64,000 bases of DNA from CBDAUN01 sp965214875 (GCA_965214875.1 OZ243980.1:1612001-1676000); one strand, 5' to 3'. Shown: positions 19,030-28,299, numbered from the stretch's first letter. Program-made: numbers and translations. Notes: generated from the letters alone by a model not told the origin.

Positions 19030-19641
19030 ATGGTGTCAGTCGCCGAACTTGCTCAATCCGTACAAGAACTGCTGGACGACAGGGCGAACAACGTTCTTAT
19101 CGCGCACGGGGAGCTGACGGTCATAGTCGATTGCAGAGTCGTGCACGATGTTTGCCTTGTGTTGCGAGACTCGCCAAATACGGCTTTCGAGCAGCTGATC
19201 GACCTATGCGGAATCGATTACTCCGCTTATCGGGCTGAAGCTGCTGACAGAGCCGATGCCGGTCAGCCGCGTTTCGCAGTGGCCTACCACCTTCTTTCGG
19301 TGCGGCACAATCATCGCATTCGGGTGAAGGTCTATCTGGATTCGCAAATGCCGATGGTGCTGTCGGTGTGCGATATTTGGGAGGGCGCAAACTGGTTTGA
19401 GCGCGAAGCGTTCGATTTGTTCGGCATCATTTTTGAGAATCATCCGGACTTGCGGCGCATCTTGACAGACTATGGCTTTGTGGGGCACCCGTTCCGCAAA
19501 GATTTTCCACTGTCCGGCCATGTGGAAATGCGCTACGACCCCGACAAAGGTCGCGTGGTGTATGAACCGGTTTCAATAGAGCCTAGAACGCTGGTGCCGC
19601 GCACCATCAGGGAGGACGACTTTGGCCACCGAAATTCGTAA
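19030..19641 (+). CDS. nuoC: NADH-quinone oxidoreductase subunit C
   Basis: NuoC is a 30-kDa-type hydrophilic subunit of the connecting arm. The 203-residue product ends with the family block WFEREAFDLFGIIFENHPDL and the tail LTDYGFVGHPFRKDFPL followed by VEMRYDPDKGRVVYEPV. I used the ATG at 19030; a TTG at 19012 lies inside nuoB and adds nothing conserved. NuoC and NuoD are separate genes here, unlike the fused NuoCD of E. coli; the end overlaps nuoD by 20 bases. Confidence 0.95.
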   Translation: MVSVAELAQSVQELLDDRANNVLIAHGELTVIVDCRVVHDVCLVLRDSPNTAFEQLIDLCGIDYSAYRAEAADRADAGQPRFAVAYHLLSVRHNHRIRVKVYLDSQMPMVLSVCDIWEGANWFEREAFDLFGIIFENHPDLRRILTDYGFVGHPFRKDFPLSGHVEMRYDPDKGRVVYEPVSIEPRTLVPRTIREDDFGHRNS

Positions 19642-20875
19642 CTACACGATGAATTTCGGCCCGCAGCATCCGGCAGCTCATGGTGTGCTGCGGCTGGTGA
19701 TGGAAATGGATGGCGAGGTTGTCGAGCGTCTTGATCCGCATATCGGACTTTTGCATCGTGCGACCGAAAAGCTGGCCGAGTCCAAGCCGTTCAATCAGAG
19801 CATCGGATACATGGACCGGCTCGACTATGTATCGATGATGTGCAACGAGCACGCCTATGTGCTTGCGATCGAAAAGCTGCTTGGTGTCGCCGCGCCGGTC
19901 CGCGCACAATACATCCGGGTGATGTTCGACGAGATCACGCGAGTGCTGAACCACCTGCTTTGGCTCGGCGCGCACGGTCTCGACATCGGCGCGATGACCA
20001 TGTTCCTGTATTGCTTCAGGGAGCGCGAGGATTTGTTCGATTGCTACGAAGCGGTTTCAGGGGCGCGAATGCATGCGACCTACTATCGTCCCGGTGGAGT
20101 CTACCGCGATTTGCCCGACTCGATGCCGCAGCATCATTCGTCGCATCGTTCCGACAAGGATCTCGCCCAGCGCAACAAGGATCGGCAAGGATCTTTGCTG
20201 GATTTCATTTGGGCGTTTACGGAGCGATTCCCTGGTTGCGTAGACGATTATGAGACGTTGCTGACGGACAATAGAATCTGGAAGCAAAGAACAGTCGGCA
20301 TCGGTGTCGTTTCGCCAGAGCAAGCATTGCAATGGGGATTTACTGGCGCAATGCTGCGCGGGTCCGGCATCGAGTGGGACCTCAGAAGAAAGCAGCCTTA
20401 TGCCGTGTATAGCAAGTTGGAGTTTGATATTCCCGTGGGAACCCAAGGCGATTGCTACGATCGCTATCTGTGTCGGGTCGAAGAGATGCGCCAGTCCAAC
20501 CGAATCATCCGCCAGTGCGTCGAGTGGCTGCGGGACAATCCAGGTCCGGTAATGATTGATGACGCCAAGCTGATAGCGCCTCGCCGCGAAACCATGAAGC
20601 GCGATATGGAATCGCTGATTCATCATTTCAAGCTGTTCACCGAAGGGTATTGCGTACGCGAAGGGGAGGTCTACGCCGCTATCGAAGCGCCGAAGGGAGA
20701 ATTCGGCATCTACTTGATCTCCGACGGTGCCAACAAGCCTTACCGCTTGAAGATTCGCGCGCCCGGTTTCGCGCATCTGTCATCGCTGAATGAAATGTGC
20801 AAAGGGCATATGCTCGCGGATGTGGTTGCGGTGATTGGCACTCAGGACATTGTTTTCGGGGAGATTGACCGTTGA
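19622..20875 (+). CDS. nuoD: NADH-quinone oxidoreductase subunit D
   Basis: NuoD is the 49-kDa subunit that forms the quinone pocket with NuoB. The protein begins MATEIRNYTMNFGPQHPAAH (residues 1-20), the family's diagnostic opening, and ends with the expected GTQDIVFGEIDR. The start is a TTG, supported by an AGGGAGG a few bases upstream, within the end of nuoC. The 417-residue length is normal. Its TGA overlaps the ATG of nuoE. Confidence 0.97.
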   Translation: MATEIRNYTMNFGPQHPAAHGVLRLVMEMDGEVVERLDPHIGLLHRATEKLAESKPFNQSIGYMDRLDYVSMMCNEHAYVLAIEKLLGVAAPVRAQYIRVMFDEITRVLNHLLWLGAHGLDIGAMTMFLYCFREREDLFDCYEAVSGARMHATYYRPGGVYRDLPDSMPQHHSSHRSDKDLAQRNKDRQGSLLDFIWAFTERFPGCVDDYETLLTDNRIWKQRTVGIGVVSPEQALQWGFTGAMLRGSGIEWDLRRKQPYAVYSKLEFDIPVGTQGDCYDRYLCRVEEMRQSNRIIRQCVEWLRDNPGPVMIDDAKLIAPRRETMKRDMESLIHHFKLFTEGYCVREGEVYAAIEAPKGEFGIYLISDGANKPYRLKIRAPGFAHLSSLNEMCKGHMLADVVAVIGTQDIVFGEIDR

Positions 20876-21345
20876 TGCTTTCTCAAGCCGCGCATGCTCA
20901 AATTCAAAGGGAAATCGCGAAGTATCCGCACGGACATGCGCGCGCCGCAGTGATGGCGGCACTTCGAATTGCGCAGGATGAATGCGGCTGGGTGAGCGAG
21001 CAAGTCATGGAACACGTCGCCGGCATACTCGACATGGAGCCGATCAAGGTGGCTGAGGTTGCGACATTCTATACGATGTATGATTGCAAGCCGGTCGGCC
21101 GGCACAAGATATCGCTTTGTACCAACATCAGCTGCATGTTGCGCGGGTCCCGACAGATTGCCGATCATTTGAAAAACTCGCTGGGCATCGGCATCGGACA
21201 GACCACAAGCGATGGAAGATTCACCCTAGAAGAGGTCGAATGCCTGGCGGCGTGCGGCGGCGCGCCGGCGGCGCTGATCGGCAAGGACTACCATGAGAAT
21301 TTGACTCCCGAATCAGTTGATCGTTTGCTGGAGACATTGAAATGA
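20875..21345 (+). CDS. nuoE: NADH-quinone oxidoreductase subunit E
   Basis: NuoE is the 24-kDa subunit with the [2Fe-2S] cluster N1a. Two cysteine pairs are visible, in SLCTNISCM and EVECLAACGGAP, with the conserved EVATFYTMYDCKPVGRHKI region before them. The ATG at 20875 shares its A with the nuoD stop; a TTG three bases earlier is also in frame. The product has 156 residues, and the gene ends overlapping nuoF by four bases. Confidence 0.96.
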   Translation: MLSQAAHAQIQREIAKYPHGHARAAVMAALRIAQDECGWVSEQVMEHVAGILDMEPIKVAEVATFYTMYDCKPVGRHKISLCTNISCMLRGSRQIADHLKNSLGIGIGQTTSDGRFTLEEVECLAACGGAPAALIGKDYHENLTPESVDRLLETLK

Positions 21346-22616
21346 GAGGCAAAGAAACGCGCGTATGCCTGCCGGCTCCAGGGCTCGACCAGCCTTGGAA
21401 GCTAGCCTCCTACGAAAGTGCCGGAGGCTATTCGGCGTGGCGGAAAATTCTCATGGAGAAGACTCCGCCTGACGAAATCATTAGCGAGATCAAGGCATCC
21501 GGTCTTCGAGGTCGCGGAGGTGCCGGCTTCCCGACTGGATTAAAGTGGAGTTTCATGCCCAAGGATACGACGGGGCAAAAATATCTGGTCTGCAACTCCG
21601 ATGAAGGCGAGCCAGGCACATTCAAGGACCGCGATATTTTGCGCTACAACCCGCACGCTCTGATTGAGGGCATGGCAATTGGCGGTTACGCGATCGGCGC
21701 TACGATCGGCTACAACTATATGCGAGGCGAGTTCCACGAGCCCAATGAACGTTTTGAGCAGGCGCTCGCTGAAGCGAGAAGCGCAGGGCTCATCGGCAGC
21801 AATCTGCTGGGCAGCGGTTTTGATTTCGAAATTCATAATCACTTGGGAGCTGGCGCCTATATCTGCGGTGAAGAAACCGGCCTGCTTGAATCGCTGGAAG
21901 GCAAAAGCGGTCGCCCGCGCTTTAAGCCGCCGTTTCCAGCGCAATTCGGCGCGTTCGGATGCCCTACTACAATCAACAATACCGAAACTCTTGCATCGGT
22001 GCCGCGAATTTTGCGCGAAGGGGCTAGTTGGTTTGTCTCGCTTGGGCCTGAGAATAACGCCGGCACCAAGATATTTTCTGTTTCCGGGCATGTCAGCAAG
22101 CCCGGCAATTATGAAGTCGCACTCGGCATGCCATTTCGGGATCTGCTTGAAATGGCTGGCGGCATGCTTGACGGGCGGCCGCTGAAAGCCTGCATACCAG
22201 GCGGTTCCTCGGTTCCAGTCCTGCCCGGCGATATCATGATGGAATGCAATATGGACTACGACTCGCTGCAGGCGGCAGGATCCATGCTTGGCGCGGGTTC
22301 GGTCATCGTCATGGATGACACGACTTGCATGGTGCAGATGCTGGAACGTATTTCCTACTTCTATTGGGAGGAATCATGTGGTCAGTGCACGCCTTGCCGT
22401 GAAGGTACCGGGTGGCTGTATCGAACGATTCGTCGAATTCGTTCCGGTCTCGGACGTCCATCCGACGTGGATACGCTGGTCGATATTGCCAACCGAATCG
22501 AAGGACGTACGATATGTGCGCTTGGCGACGCTGCGGCGTGGCCGGTGCAGAGCTTTGTCAAGCATTTTCGAGCGGAATTCGAGGCAATGATCAGTCAGCC
22601 GAGCAAGGCGGCATAG
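21342..22616 (+). CDS. nuoF: NADH-quinone oxidoreductase subunit F (NADH/FMN site)
   Basis: NuoF binds NADH and FMN and holds cluster N3. The 424-residue protein has the FMN/NADH-binding stretch LRGRGGAGFPTGLKWSFM, the CNSDEGEPGTFKDR motif and the [4Fe-4S] ligands in ESCGQCTPCREG with a later Cys in GRTICALGDAAAWPV. Length and motif order are complete. It is coupled to nuoE through an ATGA overlap. Confidence 0.97.
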   Translation: MRGKETRVCLPAPGLDQPWKLASYESAGGYSAWRKILMEKTPPDEIISEIKASGLRGRGGAGFPTGLKWSFMPKDTTGQKYLVCNSDEGEPGTFKDRDILRYNPHALIEGMAIGGYAIGATIGYNYMRGEFHEPNERFEQALAEARSAGLIGSNLLGSGFDFEIHNHLGAGAYICGEETGLLESLEGKSGRPRFKPPFPAQFGAFGCPTTINNTETLASVPRILREGASWFVSLGPENNAGTKIFSVSGHVSKPGNYEVALGMPFRDLLEMAGGMLDGRPLKACIPGGSSVPVLPGDIMMECNMDYDSLQAAGSMLGAGSVIVMDDTTCMVQMLERISYFYWEESCGQCTPCREGTGWLYRTIRRIRSGLGRPSDVDTLVDIANRIEGRTICALGDAAAWPVQSFVKHFRAEFEAMISQPSKAA

Positions 22617-22644
22617 CCGGGTAGACGAAAAGGATGCGCAAAGC

Positions 22645-25020
22645 ATGGTAACAGTCGAAATCGACGGCCGCGAGTTCCAGGCTGAGCCTGGCCAGACGAT
22701 TATTGAAATCGCGGACCGCGAAGGAATATATATCCCGCGATTTTGCTATCACGAAAAGCTATCGGTTGCAGCCAATTGCCGGATGTGCATGGTCGAAGTC
22801 GAGCGTGCCCCCAAGCCTTTGGCGGCTTGCGCGACGCCGGTCGCCGACGGCATGGTAATTCGCACGAATTCATCCTGTGCCGTCGGCGCACAGAAGGACA
22901 CGCTTGAATTTTTGCTGATCAATCACCCGCTAGACTGTCCGATATGCGATCAGGGAGGCGAGTGTCCGCTACAGGATCAAGCGCTTGGCTATGGGGGGCA
23001 TTCGTCGCGCTATATTGAGAAAAAGCGTGTTGTTTCGGATCATTCTGTAGGGCCTTTGATTGCCACTGAGATGACCCGCTGCATTCACTGCACCCGCTGC
23101 GTGCGATTCGGGGACGAGGTGGCCGGCGTTATGGAGTTCGGGCTTACACATCGGTCGGAGCATTTGAAGATCGACACGTTTTTCGATCGTGCGGTCGATT
23201 CAGAAGTTTCGGGCAACGTCATTGATTTGTGTCCGGTCGGCGCACTGACTTCAAAGCCCTATCGCTTCACTGCGCGTTCCTGGGAGATGATCAGCCACGA
23301 TTCAATCAGCCCGCACGATTGCGTTGGGACCAACATTCAAATCCAGGCCCTGCGCGGCGAAATCAAGCGGGTGTTGCCGCGCGTCAATGAGCAAATCAAT
23401 GAATGCTGGATTGCGGACCGAGACCGCTACAGCTATGAGGCACTGGTCGAAGTTGAGCGTTTGGGAAAACCGATGATGCGAACCGACTCCGGCATGATCG
23501 AAATCGATTGGCAGGCTGCATTGAGCAAGGTGAGCGAGGAAATCCGGCTGCTGACCGAAGAGCATGGGGCCGAGGCCCTAGGCGCACTGGTATCGCCGAC
23601 TGCAACGCTTGAAGAATTCTATCTGATGCAGAAGCTCATGCGCGGGCTTGGCAGCAACAATATCGACCATCGGTTGCGCCAAGTTGATTTTTCTGCTGAT
23701 CCCAATAGCGGTTCTTGCATACGGGCGAACCAGCTGATGGAACATCTGACTGAGGCGAAATCGGTTTTGCTGATCGGTTCGAACATTCGAAAAGAGCAGC
23801 CGATTCTTGGTGTGCGATTGCGCAAAGCGTGGAAGCAGGGCACTGAAGTAGCATCGATAGGCATGTTCGACTATCCGTATCATTTCAAAGCGCAGCCGAA
23901 GTCGGTTGTGATGCCGAAACGAATGCCGGCAGCACTGGCCCAAGTGCTGAAATCGGCATGCAGACATGCTGGAAAGCCGATACCCGATCACTTGCAAGAG
24001 CAGTTGTCGCAGCTGAGCGAAACGCCTATCGATTTGGGCGAGTGCGATGTGATCGCGAAGCGGCTATGCAGCGAAGGAAGTCTCATTATTTTGGGACAGA
24101 CTGCCATTTCACACCGCAATTTTTCGATAATCAGCGCGCTTGCCGATGCCTTGGCGGCAGTGAGCGGGTCCGCCGTGTGGGTGTTGCCTCCTGCCAACAG
24201 TGCGGCCGGATGGCGCGCGCGCTGCTTGCCCCATGATTCGACCGGTGGTTCAAATGATCTGCCGGTCGGACGCAACGCGTGGAACATGATGAATCAGCCT
24301 CTGCGCGGCTACCTGCTGTTCGATGTCGAGCCGCCTTTTGACATGGCTGACGGTGTGCAAGCGCAAGCCGCTTTGCAGCAAGCGCGATTCGTCGTCAGCT
24401 TTCAAGCCTACAGAAGCATTCCCGACTATGTCGATGTGGCGCTTCCAATTGCGCCTTTTACCGAAAACTCGGGCACTTTTGTCAATTTTGAAGGCAAGGC
24501 GCAATGGGCCAGTGCGGCAATAGAGCCATATGACGAAGCAAGGCCAGGCTGGAAGATATTGCGCGTTCTGGGAAACTTTTTTGAAGTGCCGGGTTTTGAC
24601 TACATCACAATCGACGATGTCACCAAACAAGCGTCTGCCAACGCCGTTGAGTTGACACGGCCGGCAGGCAGCAACGGCATTTCAGACATTGCGATTGCCG
24701 ACTCAAGCGATAAGGATGGTCTTGAATTGATTTGCGAGCATTCAATCTATGCAGTCGACCCGGTCGTGCGACGCGCGCCCGCGCTGCAGAATACGGCTGA
24801 TGCGTCCAACTTGCATGCTTGCATCCATCCCGATGAATTGCGGCATCTTGGAATAAATGATGGCGATACGGTCCAGGTGACTTGCGACTCATTTGAGACA
24901 TGTACGCATGCGGTTGCCGATTCGAGGGTGCCTGCCGGCTGCGTCTATATGGCAGCGGGCAAGATGGCGCTGCCGGCCAGCGGCAGCATTGTCACGATTC
25001 GCTCGAGATCTGAGCCGTGA
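22645..25020 (+). CDS. nuoG: NADH-quinone oxidoreductase subunit G
   Basis: NuoG is the large iron-sulfur subunit of the peripheral arm. The N-terminal [2Fe-2S] ferredoxin part shows IPRFCYHEKLSVAANCRMCM and a following Cys. The His-Cys cluster region has HPLDCPICDQGGECPLQD, and the next cluster has CIHCTRCVRF with Cys in VIDLCPVGALT. The rest is a molybdopterin-oxidoreductase-like domain without cofactor residues. The 791-residue length is normal for proteobacterial NuoG. A 28-base gap separates it from nuoF; its end overlaps nuoH by four bases. Confidence 0.97.
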   Translation: MVTVEIDGREFQAEPGQTIIEIADREGIYIPRFCYHEKLSVAANCRMCMVEVERAPKPLAACATPVADGMVIRTNSSCAVGAQKDTLEFLLINHPLDCPICDQGGECPLQDQALGYGGHSSRYIEKKRVVSDHSVGPLIATEMTRCIHCTRCVRFGDEVAGVMEFGLTHRSEHLKIDTFFDRAVDSEVSGNVIDLCPVGALTSKPYRFTARSWEMISHDSISPHDCVGTNIQIQALRGEIKRVLPRVNEQINECWIADRDRYSYEALVEVERLGKPMMRTDSGMIEIDWQAALSKVSEEIRLLTEEHGAEALGALVSPTATLEEFYLMQKLMRGLGSNNIDHRLRQVDFSADPNSGSCIRANQLMEHLTEAKSVLLIGSNIRKEQPILGVRLRKAWKQGTEVASIGMFDYPYHFKAQPKSVVMPKRMPAALAQVLKSACRHAGKPIPDHLQEQLSQLSETPIDLGECDVIAKRLCSEGSLIILGQTAISHRNFSIISALADALAAVSGSAVWVLPPANSAAGWRARCLPHDSTGGSNDLPVGRNAWNMMNQPLRGYLLFDVEPPFDMADGVQAQAALQQARFVVSFQAYRSIPDYVDVALPIAPFTENSGTFVNFEGKAQWASAAIEPYDEARPGWKILRVLGNFFEVPGFDYITIDDVTKQASANAVELTRPAGSNGISDIAIADSSDKDGLELICEHSIYAVDPVVRRAPALQNTADASNLHACIHPDELRHLGINDGDTVQVTCDSFETCTHAVADSRVPAGCVYMAAGKMALPASGSIVTIRSRSEP

Positions 25021-26060
25021 CTTGGGCACTGTCAATGTGGAGCGGTTTGCCGGTTGAACTGCAAATTGCGATCGAGAATCTTGTGAAGATTCTCATGCTC
25101 GTCGTTCCGCTTTTGCTTGTAGTCGCATATATGACCTTTGCAGAACGCAAGATCATCGGCTACATCCAGGTGCGAATCGGGCCGAATCGGGTTGGTCCCA
25201 GAGGCTGGTTGCAGCCGATAGCCGATTTTTTGAAGCTTCTTTTCAAGGAAGTCATTGTTCCGACCAATGCCAATCGGGCTTTGTTTTTGTCTGCTCCGGT
25301 TCTTTCGGTTACGCCCGCCCTGGCCGCATGGGCGGTGATTCCTTTCTCAGACAAGCTAGTTCTGGCCAACCTCGATGCCGGCCTTCTTTATGTTTTAGCA
25401 ATGACCTCATTAGGGGTGTATGGAGTCATTGTCGCCGGATGGGCATCGAACTCGAAGTACGCTTTTTTGGGCGCCATGCGTTCTGCAGCGCAGATTGTGG
25501 CCTACGAAATCGCTATGGGGTTTGCGCTTGTCGGGCTTTTGATGGCTGCCGGCAGCTTGAATCTGATGCAGATTGTGCAAGCGCAGGATGGCGGCTTGCA
25601 CCAGTGGTACATCTGGCCGCTTTTCCCGCTGTTTCTGGTTTATTTCATCTCCGGCGTGGCCGAGACCAATCGGGCGCCATTCGATGTTGCGGAAGGCGAG
25701 TCTGAGATCGTTGCCGGATTTCATGTGGAATATTCCGGCATCGCATTCATGGTCTTTTTTATGGCCGAATATGCCAACATGGTGCTGATTGCCGTTTTGG
25801 CTGCGATCATGTTTCTTGGCGGATGGCATGCACCTTTCGATGTTGCGCCGTTTAACTGGATTCCGTCCACATTCTGGCTACTCGGCAAAGTCGCGGTTCT
25901 GATGTTTTTCTTTCTGTGGTTTCGGGCAACATTTCCGCGCTATCGCTATGATCAGATCATGCGTCTAGGGTGGAAGGTGTTTATTCCGGTAACGCTGGTC
26001 TGGATTGTGGTTGTTGGTGTTTTCCGCTTCCTGACGCCATTCGGCTTCATTTTTGAGTAG
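25017..26060 (+). CDS. nuoH: NADH-quinone oxidoreductase subunit H
   Basis: NuoH is the membrane subunit lining the quinone chamber. The 347 residues contain about eight hydrophobic helices and the conserved loops AERKIIGYIQVRIGPNRVGP (residues 43-62) and GVAETNRAPFDVAEGESEIV. It starts with a GTG overlapping the nuoG stop. The last ~145 bases of the gene, together with the region encoding the start of nuoI, are duplicated about 1.1 kb downstream (27016-27164), so only this upstream copy of nuoH is complete. Confidence 0.96.
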   Translation: MTWALSMWSGLPVELQIAIENLVKILMLVVPLLLVVAYMTFAERKIIGYIQVRIGPNRVGPRGWLQPIADFLKLLFKEVIVPTNANRALFLSAPVLSVTPALAAWAVIPFSDKLVLANLDAGLLYVLAMTSLGVYGVIVAGWASNSKYAFLGAMRSAAQIVAYEIAMGFALVGLLMAAGSLNLMQIVQAQDGGLHQWYIWPLFPLFLVYFISGVAETNRAPFDVAEGESEIVAGFHVEYSGIAFMVFFMAEYANMVLIAVLAAIMFLGGWHAPFDVAPFNWIPSTFWLLGKVAVLMFFFLWFRATFPRYRYDQIMRLGWKVFIPVTLVWIVVVGVFRFLTPFGFIFE

Positions 26061-26074
26061 GGGTTGCAAGGTTC

Positions 26075-26364
26075 ATGAAACGATGGGTTCAGCGAAATAC
26101 CAGGACCTTCATGCTGACCGAGATGGGCTCGTGGCTTGATGGTGACTGGGAGGCGCCAGCTCCGGGATCGCGGTTCAGTATCCGGAAGAACCCCCCTAAG
26201 TCGCTCCGATTCCGGGGGTATTCGTTGCGGCGATATCATCGCCAGTGGCGAGGAGCGCCGCATTGCCTGCAAACTGTGTGGGGCAGTCTGCCCAGCTTTG
26301 GCAATCACCAGTGATTCGGATGAGCGTGAAGACAATCGCCGCGGTATGCGCCTCGATCGCCTTG
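26075..26364 (+). pseudogene. Truncated duplicate of nuoI (5' part)
   Basis: Directly after nuoH, at the spacing expected for nuoI, lies a degraded copy of its first ~290 bases. It begins ATGAAACGATGGGTTCAGCG and tracks the intact gene at 27176 through the first cysteine cluster (CGCATTGCCTGCAAACTGTG) to about 26364, where similarity stops. Small indels (for example around 26150-26190, including a C6 run) break the frame, and the second [4Fe-4S] motif is missing. It cannot make NuoI. The divergence from the intact copy suggests the duplication is not recent. Confidence 0.85.
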
Positions 26365-26452
26365 CGCGGATCCGGCAGCAATAGGCCCGCATTGGCTTCG
26401 CCGGAGTGGTGTTGGTCGCGGTCGCACTGATTGAAGCAATAGTAGGAGAAAA

Positions 26453-26905
26453 ATGGACATGCTGAAAAAAATAGCTGGAATCGCGGCCATGACCGCAGTC
26501 GCGGCAAGCCTGACGGGTTGCCTTCTGGACGATGCCAAAGTGGCATCGCGCAATCTGAGCAAAGCCGCCGACAATTTCGAAGTGGCTCGCCGGGTCGTCT
26601 TCATGAACGGGATTACGGACAACTACATGCTGGAGATTGTAGGGCTGTGCTCGATCGAGGACCAGGGCAACCAGCTTGAGGTAACCTGCAAGACCGAAAA
26701 TGATACATTCATCAAGCATTTCCTGGGTCTGAGCGACAATGTAACCTATTTTGTCGAGCAATTGCGCGCGTTGGATACTTCGGTATCCCACTACCGGGTC
26801 ACTTTCAAGCCTCAGACGATCATTCCGGATATTGACCTGCGCGGCAGCTGGAAGGACTTGACGACCAACCATTCCGAAGTAAATAAGACAGGGCCGGCCC
26901 GATGA
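26453..26905 (+). CDS. Phage-type lipoprotein inserted in the nuo operon
   Basis: The 150-residue product has a short charged n-region, a hydrophobic core and a lipobox (SLTGC, Cys22), so it should be lipid-anchored. After the Cys it reads DDAKVASRNLSKAADNFEVA, then GITDNYMLEIVG, KHFLGLSDNVTYFVEQL and HYRVTFKPQTIIPDIDLRGS. From memory this pattern is that of beta-sandwich lipoproteins encoded by tailed phages; I could not confirm it by search. An AGGAG stands before the ATG. It lies between a truncated nuoI copy and a truncated nuoH copy and has no known link to complex I. If transcribed, it is read from the nuo promoter. Confidence 0.7.
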   Translation: MDMLKKIAGIAAMTAVAASLTGCLLDDAKVASRNLSKAADNFEVARRVVFMNGITDNYMLEIVGLCSIEDQGNQLEVTCKTENDTFIKHFLGLSDNVTYFVEQLRALDTSVSHYRVTFKPQTIIPDIDLRGSWKDLTTNHSEVNKTGPAR

Positions 26906-27072
26906 AAATAGAGCAGCATATGAAAATGACTAAGCGGGGACTAGCGGAGGAACTGATTCGTAGAGATTCCAATATGATGGAAGAGCATGATTTGTCTCTT
27001 CCAGTCGATGGAAGATTCTCTGGCTTCGGGCGGCATTTCCGCGCTGCCGCTATGAGCAGATCATGCGTCTAG
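26902..27072 (+). CDS. Chimeric 56-residue ORF at the duplication junction
   Basis: An ATG overlaps the lipoprotein stop (ATGA) and opens a 56-residue frame starting MKIEQHMKMTKRGLAEELI. The first ~37 residues come from the inserted segment; the remainder (GFGRHFRAAAMSRSCV) is out-of-frame nuoH sequence read from the duplicated fragment. The coupled start suggests a real second phage gene that was cut at the junction. Its function is unknown. Confidence 0.45.
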   Translation: MKIEQHMKMTKRGLAEELIRRDSNMMEEHDLSLPVDGRFSGFGRHFRAAAMSRSCV

Positions 27073-27164
27073 GGTGGAAGGCGTTCATTCCGGCAACGCT
27101 GGTCCGGATCGTGGCTATTGGCGTTTTCCGCTTCCTGATGCCATTCGGTTTCATTTTCAAGTAG
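27016..27164 (+). pseudogene. Duplicated 3' fragment of nuoH
   Basis: These bases repeat the last part of nuoH (25911-26060) with about 85% identity, covering the RLGWK(A/V)FIP region and the terminal FGFIF followed by Lys and TAG. The fragment has no start of its own and directly precedes the intact nuoI with the original spacing. Together with the truncated nuoI at 26075 it defines a ~450-bp direct duplication enclosing ~650 bp of foreign DNA. Confidence 0.85.
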
Positions 27165-27175
27165 GATTGAGATTC

Positions 27176-27667
27176 ATGAAACAGTGGGTTCGGCGAAATA
27201 TCAGGACCTTCATGCTGACCGAGCTGGCTCGCGGCTTGATGGTGACTGGGAAGCACCTGTTCCGACCGAAGATTACGGTTCAGTACCCGGAAGAAAAAAC
27301 CCCTAAGTCGCCCCGATTCCGAGGGTTGCATGCGTTGCGGCGCTATACCAATGGCGAGGAGCGCTGCATTGCCTGCAAATTATGCGAAGCAGTCTGTCCG
27401 GCTTTGGCGATCACCATCGATTCAGAGGAGCGGGAAGACGGAACGAGACGAACCACGCGCTATGACATCGATCTTTTCAAGTGCGTCTACTGCGGCTTTT
27501 GCGAGGAAGCCTGTCCGGTGGATTCGATCGTGATGACCGATATCCACGAGTTTCACTACGAAAAGCGTGGTGACCACATCATCACCAAGCCGGAGTTGCT
27601 GGCAATTGGCGATCAGTATGAAGATCAGATCGCCGCTGCGCGTCGGGCGGATTCTCCCTACCGGTAG
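27176..27667 (+). CDS. nuoI: NADH-quinone oxidoreductase subunit I
   Basis: NuoI carries clusters N6a and N6b in the connecting arm. The 163-residue protein starts MKQWVRRNIRTFMLTELARG and has both [4Fe-4S] motifs intact: C64-x2-C67-x2-C70-x3-C74 (CIACKLCEAVCP) and C103-x2-C106-x2-C109-x3-C113 (CVYCGFCEEACP). Upstream in-frame codons only translate the duplicated nuoH fragment, so the ATG at 27176 is the start. This is the functional copy; the one at 26075 is not. Confidence 0.96.
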   Translation: MKQWVRRNIRTFMLTELARGLMVTGKHLFRPKITVQYPEEKTPKSPRFRGLHALRRYTNGEERCIACKLCEAVCPALAITIDSEEREDGTRRTTRYDIDLFKCVYCGFCEEACPVDSIVMTDIHEFHYEKRGDHIITKPELLAIGDQYEDQIAAARRADSPYR

Positions 27668-27678
27668 GCGCACGGACT

Positions 27679-28299
27679 GTGACCTTTCTGCAGATCAGCT
27701 TTTACTTTTTCGCCGCAATGCTGATTTTTGCGGCGCTAATGGTGATTACGATCCGCAATCCGGTGAAATCGGCGCTGTTTTTGGTGCTAGCGTTTTTCAG
27801 CGCTGCGGGTGTGTGGATCACGCTTGAGGCGGAATTTCTCGCCATCGTGCTGGTGCTGGTCTATGTTGGTGCAGTCATGGTGCTTTTTCTATTCGTCGTG
27901 ATGATGCTCGACATCAATCTGGTGCGCCTGCGCGAAGGGTTTGGGGAGTATCTGCCAATTGGAGGGTTGATTGCGATTTTGCTGGTTATCGAAATGGCGG
28001 TGATACTCAATGCTCCTGAGTTCGGCAGCGAGTCGCGGCCGCGGCCCGCAGGCCAGGCGACGGACTACAGCAATACCGAGGCATTAGGCGAGGTGCTGTA
28101 TACGCAGTATGTCTACCCGTTCGAGATTGCTGCAATCATCTTGCTGGTTGCAATTGTCGCCGCGATCGCGCTGACGTTGCGTCGGCGCCCGGATACCAAG
28201 TATCAAAAACCGGCGGATCAAATACGCGTCTCGAAGTCCGACCGGCTTCGCATCGTCAGCATGAAGTCGGACGCGCCATCCGATCGGTCAAGCGAATGA
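27679..28299 (+). CDS. nuoJ: NADH-quinone oxidoreductase subunit J
   Basis: NuoJ is a membrane subunit in the proton-pumping arm. The 206 residues show five hydrophobic helices, with the conserved FFSAAGVWITLEAEFLAIVL and YVGAVMVLFLFVVMMLDIN segments; the first contains the pi-bulge helix and the acidic residue typical of helix 3. The start is GTG at 27679. The last 30 residues are a charged extension beyond the usual core. It overlaps nuoK by four bases. Confidence 0.95.
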   Translation: MTFLQISFYFFAAMLIFAALMVITIRNPVKSALFLVLAFFSAAGVWITLEAEFLAIVLVLVYVGAVMVLFLFVVMMLDINLVRLREGFGEYLPIGGLIAILLVIEMAVILNAPEFGSESRPRPAGQATDYSNTEALGEVLYTQYVYPFEIAAIILLVAIVAAIALTLRRRPDTKYQKPADQIRVSKSDRLRIVSMKSDAPSDRSSE

